This document shows, piece after piece, positions 33,797-45,680 of a stretch of 64,000 nucleotides of DNA (positions are counted from its first letter, which is position 1; every line of letters begins with the position of its first letter). Source of the DNA: Sceloporus undulatus (taxonomy: Eukaryota > Chordata > Lepidosauria > Squamata > Phrynosomatidae); contig NC_056528.1 in assembly GCF_019175285.1 (NCBI RefSeq), positions 12,918,990 to 12,982,989 on the forward strand, written 5' to 3'. The position numbers and the translations under genes are program-made. The notes under the pieces were generated by a model. The model saw only the letters and a program-made list of their open reading frames with translations. It searched no databases and had not been told where the DNA came from.

Positions 33797-36700
33797 TCTA
33801 ACTGACCTCAGAAACTCCCCTCAGGGCACAAAATGGGTGCAAAATAGGCGGGAAAATATTGAGGTAAAAAAACAAAAGCATTATTTCCACAGTATGAATA
33901 TATTTTCTCCACTTTATACACGTTGCCACAGGATTATACACACACACACACACACACACAGAAACCTATTCAAAGGTTGGCCGCATTGCCCTAAAGACAC
34001 AAGTACAATAACATCCCAAATCCACAAAATATGGGGACAACCAAAATGCTCAAAATACATCTTGCAAGCATTTCCACTGGCTTCTTCTTCACCAGGCAAA
34101 ATGTGTTTAAAAATCATACTGGGGAAGCTAGCTTGCAAACTGTATTTTGTGCAATTTTTGGTCCCACAAAAATACAGCTTGCAAGTTCGGTCCCATATTT
34201 TGTGGATTTGGCACATTATTGTATTTTGCATACACTATATGTCCCAGCAGTCCTCACCATTTGCAATGCTAGCTTGAAGTTTCAGTCCCACAGTACTTGT
34301 TATTTGTGTGAAATTATTCACAACGACTTAAGTGCATAGAAAAATAGCCTCTCAGGGGTAAGGCTTAGTTGGCTTCTTTGCCAGAAGCTAGTTTTTTAAC
34401 ATGCAAGGAGAAGCGTGTCTATTCAAACTCCTTGGAAAGCATTGAAATACATAAACACTAAAAAAAAATAAAAAAATAAATCCATGTTGTGTTTTGTTCT
34501 TTGTTGGAAGGAAACCTCCAAAGAGAAAGATCCTTTTGGTTGGTCATCTATAGCTAAGAATAGCAAGGGAGGCATTTTGGCCGCTGTGTTTTGCGGAGGA
34601 GGAGGAGGAGGAAAATGGCTGCCCCAGTTATATCCTGCAGTGCCTGAGCAAGAAGCCACAGGATGGATGCCAGCTTTTCTTCAAAGCAATGGGTCTTTTA
34701 ATACAGGATAGCAGAAGGCTGGCCCTCATAAAGCACCCCAAGGCAACAGTGCCTCTGAACATGGACAGTGTGCCAGGACCAGTTCTCATACTAGTAAAAT
34801 ATTATTGAAGGAAAGTGACCCAGCTTGAGCAGATGAGACCGATTCAGAAAATGGAGGCGAAATCATTTGGTTGTCACTCTTTCCAATGACTTAAAGCTCA
34901 CGGAAGTTACCGTTTTAGACTCATGTTCCCAAAATAACCTTCAACTATCCTACCAACTAGGGGTTGCAGTCCAAAACACTATGTAGGATGGACAGTTTGT
35001 GTCCCTGGACTGCAGCTCTCATGATCCCTCAATCATTTGATGGGAACCGCAAGCTCTGGAGGGCCAACCCAGCCGACAAAAAAAGGGTTTTGAGGAAATA
35101 TTTTTGTGGATTTGGCATGTAATTGTACTTTGCAATCCTGGTAGATTTTGTCTACCAAACTGGAAGGGAAAATGAATGCCTCAGAAAGCAGGAACAAAAT
35201 GAAAGATAACCTTGAAAGAAGTGGAAAACTGGGTCAGAAGGAAGGAACAAGGGGGATTTAACAGAGGGAAAATGCAGAATGCTGAATTTAAACCCTAAGC
35301 CCAATACAAATCTACAGGACAAAGGGATGCATGGCTTGGCTCTTGAAGACACAGATAACAGTGTGGTGTTGCAGCAAAAATGGCAAACGCAATTGTAGGC
35401 TGCATTGGAACGACTCCATGGTCCCCCAAATAGTTTGATTTGATTCCTGGCTAGCTAGAACCCACCTTAGTGTGCTTTATCCCTATTTTAAGAAGGTTAT
35501 ACACAAACTAGGATGGAATTCAGAAGGAGGAGGCCATGAAGATGGTCCTTGTAATGGAAAGCAAGACTTTGATGGAAATTTGGAAGGCATTGGGTATGTT
35601 TCGTTAGGAGGAGAGTTGATTAAGGCAAAGGATAATACCCTTCAAATCTCTTCTCATAAACATCTGAGCTTTGCATCCTAAAGCTAAATCTAATGGGACT
35701 TGCTTCATAGGAGGGCATATTTTGGATGAATATGAAGGGAAATATCTTCAGAATAGGACCAGATGGACAACGGGGCCAAAGGATTTGAGGGGGGTGCAAA
35801 GGTCTTCAAGCAGAGCCATCTCTCAGACTTGTTCTAGGTTCAGTTCTCTGTCCCAAACCAAGGATTGAACTAGGTAAAACCTTATAGGACCCTTTTAGCT
35901 CCGTGACCCTAGAAGAGTATTCACCCATTCCATTATCTCAGCTTGAGAAAAGTGGAGGGTACCTGTCCCTTTGGAAATTAATTTTAATTTTGGAAGACAA
36001 AAAGGCAACAAAAAGCCACTGAGCATGTGCAGAGGGCCCTTCCCATCATCACAAGCGGAATGTGAGACCGAAAGGAGCAGAGTTTTAGGTCGGTTGTGGC
36101 TTCTAAGTGCACACAATTTTCGGACTCCACACCCAAATTCACAGATTTAAAGCCACGTACGCACAATTTAGTGAATGGTGAATGGCTGTGGCCAACTCCA
36201 ACCCTTGCTTTCTCATCCTAAATCCAAGGGAAAAGGTGTCTTTTTGTACTGCAGCACCCAAAGTCCCCCAACATTTGTAATATAAAAAGTAGTCCCATAT
36301 ATTTGTACATTTTGTGGTAAAAAAAGAAAAGAAAAAGTTGCTTTGAAATTAGGTGAGAGTTGTAGTTCAAAAAGTAACTTTCTTGCACGCCTGATCTGGC
36401 TGAGGGGATCTCTAGTTACTTTGGAATAAGGAAAAATACAACTCCTGTATGGTCAGTTTTTTCTCTTTCTTTAAAAACTAGGAAGGGCAATAATTGGTGT
36501 TGGCAAGCGAGAAACCATTTAGGAACAAAAGATGAGGGAAACTCAAATATATTGCCTGTCGGCCATGAATTTCATAGGGTTTTCTTAGGCAAGGGACGCC
36601 ATTTCCTACCATCTGAAAGGCTTGTAAGAAAGCTTGCCCTGCTCCGTGTTTCTTTTGGCTCATGGAAGCCCAGACCTGGGAATGGCTATTAAGTTATCTA

Positions 36701-37218
36701 GGAATAAACAACTCCATCAGCAATGTAAAGAATACTTGCAGATTTTCTCATCCTCAGTGAGAAAGGGTTTCTGGAGCCACTGAGAAAACCGTCAACTACG
36801 ACAAGAGTTTTCACATTTTGAAATGTATTCTGTGAAAAATTCGTTTCCACGAGAAATAACTTCTCATGTTAAAAAAAAGAGATAGAAAAGCAGTGCATTT
36901 TGCACATAATGCGATGGGTTTTGCACAAAAGAAAATGCTATTCCTTTCCCCACAAAATCAGACTAAACTAAATGAAACCTGAAAGAACACCTCTCTTGGA
37001 ATCTCTGGCACAACTCTATGGCCAACATCTGTGTGAATTTGACCACAGAGTTGTGCTGGAGGACCTAAAATTGCCTAGAGCAGTTTTCTCTCTAGGAATC
37101 TCTCCAGTGTGAATCTGTGGCCAAATTCCAGAAGAGTCACGCTGGAGGACTTTTGGAGATTGCTAGGGAGATACATAGTAAGGAAATTCAGAGATATAGT
37201 CTGTAGAATCAATATGTA

Positions 37219-37476
37219 GAGAGATCTTGCAGCACTTTTGAGACTCACTGAAAGATAGAAGTTGCAGCATGAGCTTTCCTAGGCTAAAGTCTACTTTCTC
37301 GGATGCATTTAGTGGGACAGACATATATATGCCATCTCACATACCAATGGCATATATGTGTGTGTCCCTGGCTTCACTCCACTAAATGCATCTAAGGAAG
37401 TAAACTTTAGTCTAGGAAAGCTCATGCTGCCAATATTTTTCTTTCAGTGAGTCTCAAAGGGGCTACAAGGTCTTCT
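37219..37476. mobile_element. Foldback element, about 98-nt arms
   Basis: Left arm ..TTTGAGACTCACTGAAAGAT.. GCAGCATGAGCTTTCCTAGG.. GATGCATTTAGTGG. Right arm is its inverted copy CCACTAAATGCATCTAAGGA.. CTTTCAGTGAGTCTCAAAGG. The loop has a second small palindrome (CATATATATGCCA / TGGCATATATGTG). No coding capacity. Confidence 0.75.
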
Positions 37477-37578
37477 AAATAGTAATAGAAATGGGGGTGG
37501 GTGGGTTGAGGGTTCAGATTGTATATTTTAACCTTGTAAGCCGCCCAGATTGCATTTTGTAGAGAGGCGGGATATAAA

Positions 37579-37604
37579 TAATAATAATAATAATAATAAT
37601 AATA

Positions 37605-37669
<65 letters not shown>
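37579..37669. repeat. (AAT)n(ATT)n compound palindromic microsatellite
   Basis: About 9 AAT units switch directly to about 24 ATT units, so the strand is self-complementary. Confidence 0.95.
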
Positions 37670-38136
37670 ATGTGTGAATAATCAAATCCGCAAAAGTCAA
37701 AGCCGCAAATGTGGAGGGCTGACCGTAACAACTGCCATTTGAGGAAGGGGGATTCAGGGGCCTAGAAAGACAGGAGGCTGGGATGGGAAAGCAAACAGAT
37801 AGCCAAGCATCTTGACCCCCTTTATCTGCACCATAGGCCTTGTATGTCACTGGACTGTTGCGAAGGCAAATGCCCCAAAGTGGACAGGAAGCCGATGCAA
37901 AACAAACCTAGGAGGTGGCACAAGAGCTTTCCTGCCCTGTTTGCTATGTGGTGGAGTTAAGCGATTCTAAGAAACCATTGCACAACTATGGCAGAGCGCA
38001 TTTAGTTTGACAGTGCCCCACATTCCCAGCCTCCCTCACCCCAAGACTGAAGCTAAAAAGCACGCTGAAAGTGGATAAAACCCCGCAATTACTGCAACGG
38101 CCTTGACAGCGCCAGCCACTTACATCCTTCACTTAC

Positions 38137-38380
38137 TTGGGAAATGCCTCTTCTGTCTCTCTCTCTGCCTCTCTGTCCACAGAGCTGGAGAAAACTCCGG
38201 ACTTCTCGCACAGTTAGAAGCAGCCAAATCCTTGGACCTGGATCTTAATCCGGATGGACTGACATGGGAAAAATATATTTTCCTCTTCCTCCTCCTCCTC
38301 CTTCCTTTGTGGGGTCTCTTTGTCAGATTCCTTCTCCTACAGAAGGGTTCAAACAGGTACCCTTGTTTCCAAGATGTGCA
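38137..38380 (-). other. NR5A1: Candidate non-coding exon 1 of NR5A1
   Basis: On the minus strand a full-consensus donor GTAAGT (38136-38131) lies about 330 nt downstream of an E-box/CCAAT pair. The known NR5A1 promoter in mammals has an E-box followed by a CCAAT box and a short non-coding first exon. The implied intron 1 is 8.7 kb. The 5' limit is estimated from the usual E-box to start-site distance. Confidence 0.4.
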
Positions 38381-38445
38381 GTTTGTGCCAAGCTCTCCAG
38401 CTGCTCGCTGCCTCCAAATGGTGGTCAAGATGGAATAGTTGCCTC

Positions 38446-38469
38446 ATTGGCTTTTCCCGTGGTCACGTG
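38446..38469 (-). promoter_or_regulatory. NR5A1: Candidate NR5A1 promoter: E-box and CCAAT box
   Basis: Read on the minus strand, CACGTG (38469-38464, inside the palindrome TCACGTGA) is followed 13 nt later by CCAAT (38450-38446). The mammalian NR5A1 basal promoter is known to need a USF-type E-box and a CCAAT box in this order. A GA-repeat lies just upstream. Homology is inferred from motif order only. Confidence 0.45.
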
Positions 38470-38984
38470 ACGCTGTTATAACCAAAAGAACGAAAGAGAG
38501 AGAGAGAGAGAGAAGAAAAGGAGAGAAAAATTATGATACAACATAATGTTCATAAACCAGCTGCATTTGAATGTGGCAGCTGAGAAGATAAAGCGAGACC
38601 TTTGCCATAGATAACGCAAGCGGAGAAGGAAACCTGTGAATGGATGAGTGGGGAGAGGAGGCCTTTGCAGGTCCAGAAAAGATGCTCATTAAAAGGAATA
38701 AGGGAGGAAGAGGAACCAGGTTTGATTTATGGCCCAACAAGGTCTCCCCCAACGTAGAAGGACACTCTGGTTGAGGGAGCTGGTCTCCGCCTGGTTTAGT
38801 CTGGATTTGTCAAACCAGAACAGCTGTCCTGGGTAGATGCTCCAGTCCCATTCTGCCAATGGCTACTGCATGAAGCTGAGTTGATGGGTTTACTCTGATT
38901 GGGACTAACAATAGGATTTAGGCCTGTGCATGTGTTTTCAAAAACAACAGGACACCAACAAGAAATACTGCAGAAATACTCCAA

Positions 38985-39170
38985 TATGAGACCTGCCCTG
39001 CTTCAATGGTAGGCAATTCCGGGGACTGTAGCTTTGTGAGACATTTAGCCTCCTCTGTCACAGAGCTCTGGGGCCACAATCAACAACAATTCCTAGGATT
39101 CCCTAGCACCGAGCCAGGGCAGTTAAAGCAGTCTCAAAGTGGATTATTTCTGCAGTGTGTTTTGGACCAA
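38985..39170. mobile_element. Palindromic MITE copy
   Basis: Contains CTGTAGCTTTGTGAGACATT and, inverted, ATTCCTAGGATTCCCTAGCA with CCAGGGCAGTTAAAGCAGTC, as in the 25857 copy. Confidence 0.55.
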
Positions 39171-39638
39171 AGTTTATAGCATCTCTTGGTGGACCAAGAT
39201 GCAGAAGTGACAGGTCAGCAGTAGGTTGGTGTTACATAGGATTTCTCACTGACGTCATGAAATACTCCATATTAGCAGAAGGGCACATCATACCCTCACT
39301 TTGAGTACACTGAAATTTCCATTGGGGTCCAGAAACACCGCAGAATAGTTTTCTAAAACTATCCTAATGTTTGAAGTTTAGTGTGACTAACAAGCATTAT
39401 TTTCTGATTGATTTTTCAGGGGCAGTTGGGATACGGTGAACTTGCCATCTGCCAGGAAGCTAGTGAAGACTCCCAAAGGCCATGGTAAGTCTACTAAAAA
39501 ATGTACAAGTGAAAACCGAACTATGGTATGTGCCACAAGGGTCATGTAACATCACCAACCCATAAATTGGCACGTGGAGATTCATGCTGTGTGATTCCAA
39601 TGTAGGGATCTCACCCCAAAAGTGGTAATATTAGAATA

Positions 39639-40165
39639 CAGTGGTCCCTCCACATTTGCTGGGGTTAAGTACCTCCATGAATGTGGAAATACTGCAAATA
39701 AAAAACCACTATGCTTTTTACCTGAAAGAAGGCCTCTATGGGAATCCCCAGGTCCTCTAGTGCAACTCTATGGTCAACATCTGCCAGAGGTTGATCATAG
39801 AATCATGCTGGAGGACCTACAAATGCCTAGAGAAGTGTTTTCTCTTGGAACTTCTAGGTCCTCCAGCACAACTCTATGGTCAACGTCCAGCAGAATTGCT
39901 TTAGAGCAGTGTTTCCCAACCTTTCTAATGCAGTTCCTTATGTTGTGGTGACCCCCAACCATGAAATTATTTTCATTGCTACTTCATAACTGTAATTAAA
40001 TAGGTGTTTTCCAATGGTCTTAGGCAACCCCCATGAAAGGGTCATTCGACCCCCAAAAGGGTCCCAACCCACAGGTTGGGAACCACTGCTTTAGAGGATT
40101 TAAAGATTCCAAGAGATATCAGTCAAACCTGCAAAGTCAAAGCTGCAAATGTGGAGGGCCAACTG
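39639..40165. mobile_element. Tigger-like (TcMar) MITE carrying a SPIN insertion
   Basis: Left end CAGTGGTCCCTCCACATTTG; right end is the complement, CAAATGTGGAGGGCCAACTG. Flanked by TA on both sides (39637-39638 and 40166-40167). Internal repeats of GGTCCTCYAGYRCAACTCTA with inverted partners. No transposase frame. Confidence 0.75.
39907..40088. mobile_element. SPIN-type non-autonomous hAT element
   Basis: Starts CAGTGTTTCCCAACCTTTCT and ends GGTTGGGAACCACTG, with the diagnostic SPIN stretches TTGTGGTGACCCCCAACCAT, TTGCTACTTCATAACTGTAA, GGTCTTAGGC and GGGTCATTCGACCCCCAAA. A perfect 8-bp duplication CTTTAGAG flanks it (39899-39906 and 40089-40096). SPIN is known to have spread horizontally among tetrapods, including squamates. 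Confidence 0.85.
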
Positions 40166-42135
40166 TACTGTTAAACCAATCATTGTGTTAAGACAGGTTT
40201 TAACTCTTAAAAGCTCAAAACAGTTTGCAGCCTATGAACCTGTTTGGATGCTAATTTCTTCAAAAGAGGCACCTGGACAGGCATGTCTCTGTGTATGCGA
40301 CTTTGAGTGACCCATGGACTCAGGTAAGGAATACTCAGAGGAAGATTTGCAAGTTTCTCCCTCAAACATATAACCTCCAGTACCTGAAATATAGGCTACA
40401 GTACCAGACACAACTTTCTCCTGTGTCGTTTCCATGTTGTGAACCACAGTATGGAATCTGGAGTTGCCAGTGGTTCTCCTTTTTAGCTTCTTGGCTTTTC
40501 AATTTTTAAAAATATTCCAATATTTTAAAATAATTTTGTGGTTGATTATAGTTTTTTGTGACGTTTCTGAAGCGCTGCAGAAAGTAGAAAGGTGAGCTTA
40601 AAATGTAACAAATGGTGAAATAAATTAATTCTTTGTGGTAAGGGAAAAGAATGAAGGCAGCATTTGTCAAGAAAAGAAAAGGCAGGGTGATGAGTGGAGG
40701 ATGTTGTGTGAAGCTGCTATAAAATGCAGTGAATGAGCCAGGGCAATGGCAAGATAAAAGCCTCTTCTTGCACCACTTGGAGAGTTTTGAGGAGACGGGA
40801 AGGGTGACTCCTGGAGCTTCTGAAGAACACAAAGCTGATTTGGCTTCTGTGCTTGGAGGGAGCCTCTTTGTGTCGTCGACACTCTCTTGGGTAGCACCTC
40901 TGCAAACCATGTGGACAATTAAAAGACGGGACTAGAGGTGTATTCTTGCGTAGGAGAACCATACTTCCAAAAGATTTCCTTCTACATTTTGAGAGCTCTT
41001 TACATTTTAAAATGCTTTCTTTTTTCACATTTGCGGGACAGTTCTGCCAACAAATTAAGTTGTGCAAAAGAAATTTTGTTTGTGGGCAAACCTCCAACAT
41101 ATTTGTAGAATGCACAGTTTAATGCACAAAAACATATGTGGGACATGTGTGTGTGTCTGCATGTGTACAAAAATGAAGTTAATTTTTGTCTCAAAAAAAC
41201 CCCCAAAATATACCCACATACATCTGAAATGCAAGAAAATCTCTTAGCAGTGGACTGTTTTCTTGGTGCAGGATATCAATGTATTGAGATATGTTTTCTC
41301 ATCAAGGATGAGGAAACTTGCAGGTATTCTTTACATCCTGAAATGGTACTGATGTGAACATCCCTGTCTAAAAATGTGAAGATTTGGAAAGAGGATAAAT
41401 AATTGAACACAGAATGCATCTGTCTGTCGTAGGCTTTCATTCAGCAGTTTTGTCCTATGACTCCTGGTGGGCTGGAGCTGAGGCATCACAAATTTGACTG
41501 TACTCTTCCCGCTTCTTTCATGATCAATCTGTCTGTCACTTTGTAAATCACTTTCCCCTCAAAACTGGGATGCAAGGCAATTTACAAACATTTATTTATT
41601 CATTGCTTTGCTTCTCTAGGCAGGCTAGGATGCAGGATGGCTCTGGGTGAGTGAGTACAGAATGCCACAACTGAAGCACATAGAGACACCCCAGCCACCA
41701 AGGCCTCTCTCTCCTTCTCTCGCTTGCCTGCACCCAGTTGAAAGGAGCAGAGAGAAGGAGAGAGCTGGTTTCCTGCTGCATCCTAGGCAGTTATCAGCTA
41801 AATGCCAGATGTTCGGAGCCGGTGCCAATATCATGAGAAATAAATCTCAGGCAGGTTCAAGGCCTCGGCCAGACCAGGCATGGGCTGCCTCAGCTGCTCG
41901 GCAGAGAGAGAGAGCGCAAGAGCAGGGAAAGGCTCCTGGGCAAAGTGGCTACTTCCTCCGAGGGTCTGTGTGCTAGCTGCCTGCTATTTTGGGCCACAAA
42001 GGGGCTTCAGGGGGCAACGGCATCTCTGCTGGCCTTGGGTGCTGTTTCCCCTCTTCCCAAGGACTTGGCTCGCTGTGCGGAAGTTGGAAAAGTCCCCTTC
42101 TGCCAACCAGGGCTAGAGTCAAGTCATGGCTTTTT

Positions 42136-42138
<3 letters not shown>

Positions 42139-42171
<33 letters not shown>
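42139..42171. repeat. (GT)n microsatellite
   Basis: About 16 GT units. Confidence 0.95.
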
Positions 42172-42172
<1 letters not shown>

Positions 42173-43867
42173 CACTTTTGGAAGGGGACATAATAAGAGG
42201 TCCAGATGGGGTGTGGGTGGATTTGACCCTACCTGGAAACCCCCTTTTCCCAGCAGAAAGAGAAGGGTATGCCTGTTGGTTTCTTGGTGTGTTGAGAAGA
42301 TGGTTCTCTCCCCCTGGTCAGAGTTGGGAGGGCAACTTGTAGAAGATGCACAAGTGTCAGAAAAATATCCACCCTCCACCTTAATGTAATAAGGCAATTC
42401 CAAGTACTGTATCTGATGAGGAGCATTAGCAGGGATGGTCAAGGTCTGTGGAGCTGTATGTTCTTGCTGGTTCTACCTCTCAAGATTAAATCTGATAGGA
42501 GTTGCCAGGTACCATAATAAAGGGCAACTTGTTTTGCACCGGCTTTGCAGGAATGGATAACTCAAGTTCCACTCCTGCTGCATTTTGATGTAAAGTGTAC
42601 CCAGCTCACAGATGTGGGATGTGGAAGACTGAGTCATGCACTCATTCAGTCTAAAGAGAGTTGTCAGTACCACTCTGGTGAGGGCCAGCTGTCCTTCCCA
42701 AGTTCTCCTCTATGTCCCTGCAGAGCAGTGATTCTCCCAGCCTCCAGCACTTCAGAGGTTTGGACTTCAGAAACTCCAGTCAGTGGTAAGGGATGGTGGG
42801 AGTAATAGTACAAAAAGGGCTAGAAGGCAAACAGTTCCTCAACACTGACTCTTCCAGGTTCTGACCATCATTGGTTCTCCAATGTCTAGGCAAAGGCCTT
42901 TGACACCTGATTTTTCTGAGATGCTCCGGATTGAACCTGGGGCCTTCTGCTTCTAACAACAACATGACATTTCCTTATTTTGACCTCCAGTGAAGTCATG
43001 AAGAAGGCATTCTGCATATGCTTAGAGAAGGGTCAAGTAATGCAGCACATTCCAGATGTCTTGGATGATAACTCCCACCATCCTCAGCAGTGGCTACATT
43101 TGCCAAGGCTAAGAGGAGTAGTACTCCAAAACACCTCACTGCAGCATCTGTGGCTCAGAGATATTGAGTGTCCAGTGTGCTCTGACCAAAAGCTAAAACT
43201 AGGAGGCTCCTAGAAACCTCAGGGGTGGTGGTGGTATTGCAAGCTGGCAGTATTCCACTCCACACAGCCTTGATATTTCAGAAAGCCCAAGAGGGAGATA
43301 GATAAGGCCCTATCTTCATCCTCTCCATTTTTTATCACCAGCAAGGGTCGGGCCTCTTGCCTCCGCCACGTTCCTGGAACGTGGCCTGCGGCAGGTGTGG
43401 CCCACCCGACGGTTTGCAAGCTTCTCTCCTTCCTCAGTTTGCCAAGTCCTGGGTCCCTGACTCAGTGGGACCTTCTGTCGATAATGCCCCAGGAAGAGGA
43501 GGAGCAGCATGCGCTTTCCAGATGCTGCAGCCTTGGGCCAGGCGCATGCGCACAGTTAGTGAGAGTGGGAAAACAGCTGAGTGGATCCATCTGCAAATGG
43601 CATCCATCCTGCTGGTCCAAGCAGTCTCTTTGCTTCACCTTATTCTTTGTCACATAGCTATGTTCAGCTCAGATTCCTTTTGGCCTCAGTCAGTGACACA
43701 AAGTCATATAGGATAAGGCTAGCAAACACTCCACCACCACATTTCATTCTAAGCTATTGGAGGGAGGTAGCAGCATCCAGGTGTTATGTGTAATTGGGAG
43801 CAAAGCCTTGGAGCCACTTGCGGCAGAGGCAGGAATTGAATGAGTGTCCACATGCTGTTTGCTTGAA

Positions 43868-44226
43868 CAGTTGGCTCTCCAGATTTGTGGCTGTGACTTT
43901 TGCGGATTATTTGCAGTTTTGATTAATATGTTCTCTCTAGGAATCTCTAGGTCCTCCAGGGCAACTCTGCCAGAAGTGACCATAGAGTTGTGCAGGAGAA
44001 CCTAGAAGGTCCTAGAGAAAACACATCCCTAGGCATCTGTAAGTCCTCCAGCATGAGTCTATGATCAACTTCTGGCAGATATTGACCATAGAGTTGCACT
44101 GGAGGATCTGGAGATTCTTAGATATGCTTTCTCAGGTAAAAAGAATAGTGCTTTTCTTATCTGCAGTCTTCTCACATTCACAGGGGTCCCTCACCCCTAA
44201 CCCCAGCGGATGTAGAGGGACCACTG
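43868..44226. mobile_element. Tigger-like (TcMar) MITE, opposite orientation
   Basis: Left CAGTTGGCTCTCCAGATTTG; right GCGGATGTAGAGGGACCACTG-type end followed by TA. Internal AGAGTTGTGCAGGAGAACCT and inverted partners match the 39639 copy. The left target base pair has decayed. Confidence 0.65.
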
Positions 44227-44856
44227 TAATTCTCAGAGTCCCTCATCATAGACTATGCTGGACAGAGGCTGCTGGGAATTACAATGCAGCCATCTGCCCA
44301 ATTCCCAGCCCTCAGACTATGAGGTGAGGTTTTCTCCCATCCTTGGCATTTCCAATGGGTTGTGCAACATTCTTCTTATTGGGTGGGCTTTTGATACCGC
44401 AGCTGACAGGGCTCCCCACACAACCCTGAGACTGCAGCAGTTAAGTTCCTTGAAAGATGTGCTTTTTATCCAGTTCCTTTCTCCTAACAATTGAATTGAG
44501 TTTGAAACCTGAATGCATTTGAGAGCTTGGAACTTTTTAAAACACAGAATGCCACTTGAAAATAAGGTATCTAAGCTCTGGCTAGGGATTGGTGTCAAGA
44601 TCCTTTGGTTGGGAGCAGCAGCTGATTCTGGCTCAAAGTTGCCCTATTGACTTCTGTTGGATAAGGGTCCAAGATAAGCACAATATGGTCTTTGCATTTC
44701 AGAGGTCTAGTGCTCCACTTTACAAAGTCTAGTTTTACCATCATGGTTTGGAACTGCCCAAATAGGAAGGAAGGAAACCCTAAAAAGAAATTGGACACTG
44801 GTATGAAGAAGTCTGACCAGGTGGCAACATTGATTGAGGCAGAGAAGGTACAGCAG

Positions 44857-44859
<3 letters not shown>

Positions 44860-44892
<33 letters not shown>

Positions 44893-44896
44893 TGTA
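44860..44896. repeat. (TC)n(TG)n microsatellite
   Basis: CT run passing into a GT run. Confidence 0.9.
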
Positions 44897-45644
44897 CATG
44901 GAACAGTCCCCTCCAGCTTGCCCCTTTCTTTCACTCTCTGTGAAGGTCAAAAGATGACAGAACAGCCTGACAAACGCCTCAAGCCGAGTCCTTGGGTCCG
45001 ATAATGGATGTTCCAGGCAATGTTGACACTTGGTGATCCACCAAAATATCAGGTTAACAAGGCTGACGCTGGTGACAGCCGTGATTTGTCCCTCGTCCCT
45101 CCTCCTCCTCCTCCTCATTCTTGGGAATGGCAGGGCAGCCAGGCGGCCTTCGGCTGTAAAGCATCTTCATGCCAGGGGGTGTCTTCCCCTCAAGATGAAG
45201 CCCATGACGAAACTCTAATGAGTGGCTGAAGTGGGGAAATAACACAATACGGTGTCTGCTCTCATACTGCTGGGCTGCCTTCTCTAGCCTTTTCCAGCCA
45301 AACCAAAGGGCGGGAGGGGGGACTCCAAGGAGGTGATTTGAGCCTTGTTTCGGGTAGCAGGAAGGTTGCCTTGCCTGAATGAGAAAAGGGGGCTTGCGGT
45401 GTTCAGAGGATGCTCTGACATTGGAGACAGTGAGTCTGAAATTACATTTCTGCACAGTCCCTCTCCCCAAATCCTTTCCTCCCTCTTGAACTTTTTGCAT
45501 GCAGGCTGCTGGAGTGGATGGCGTTTGGACTAGATGACTCTTGTTCCTTCCTCTTAGGACAGCCTTACCTGAACTAGTACATTCCGGGAGTGCTGGACTG
45601 CAGCTCCCATCATCCGTAATCAGCATACCCAACAGCTGTATTGG

Positions 45645-45680
45645 CTGGCTGGCGGGCTGGCTGGCTGGCTGGCAGGTGTT
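45645..45680. repeat. (GGCT)n microsatellite
   Basis: About eight GGCT/GGCG units. Confidence 0.85.

Larger units (their letters stand above)
32360..34260. repeat. Cluster of related tandem and palindromic repeat units
   Basis: Four copies of one core (AATCCACAAAATATGG, AATGCACAAAATRCAG, TTGCAAGC, AACACCTTTTGCCTG, then inverted GCTTGCAAGC and TTTTGTGCATTTTGG) at about 32594-32765, 32838-32980, 33482-33655 and 33990-34215. The first two are in tandem with TACATAGGAATTAGGAATCC spacers. The last two belong to a dimer of about 510-nt units starting at 33272 and 33783. Family unknown. Confidence 0.7.
36990..37725. mobile_element. Tigger-like MITE remains, interrupted
   Basis: 37000-37160 has the family's internal TGGCACAACTCTATGGCC / AGAGTTGTGCTGGAGGAC inverted motifs. 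37660-37725 is the right terminus (CAAATGTGGAGGGCTGACCG followed by TA). A foldback element and an AAT/ATT array lie between. Left end not found. Confidence 0.5.

Noticed and set aside
33272-34260. Possible gene or virus-like element in the foldback cluster
   Set aside because: No long terminal repeats, no protein motifs; all structure is explained by inverted and tandem repeats.
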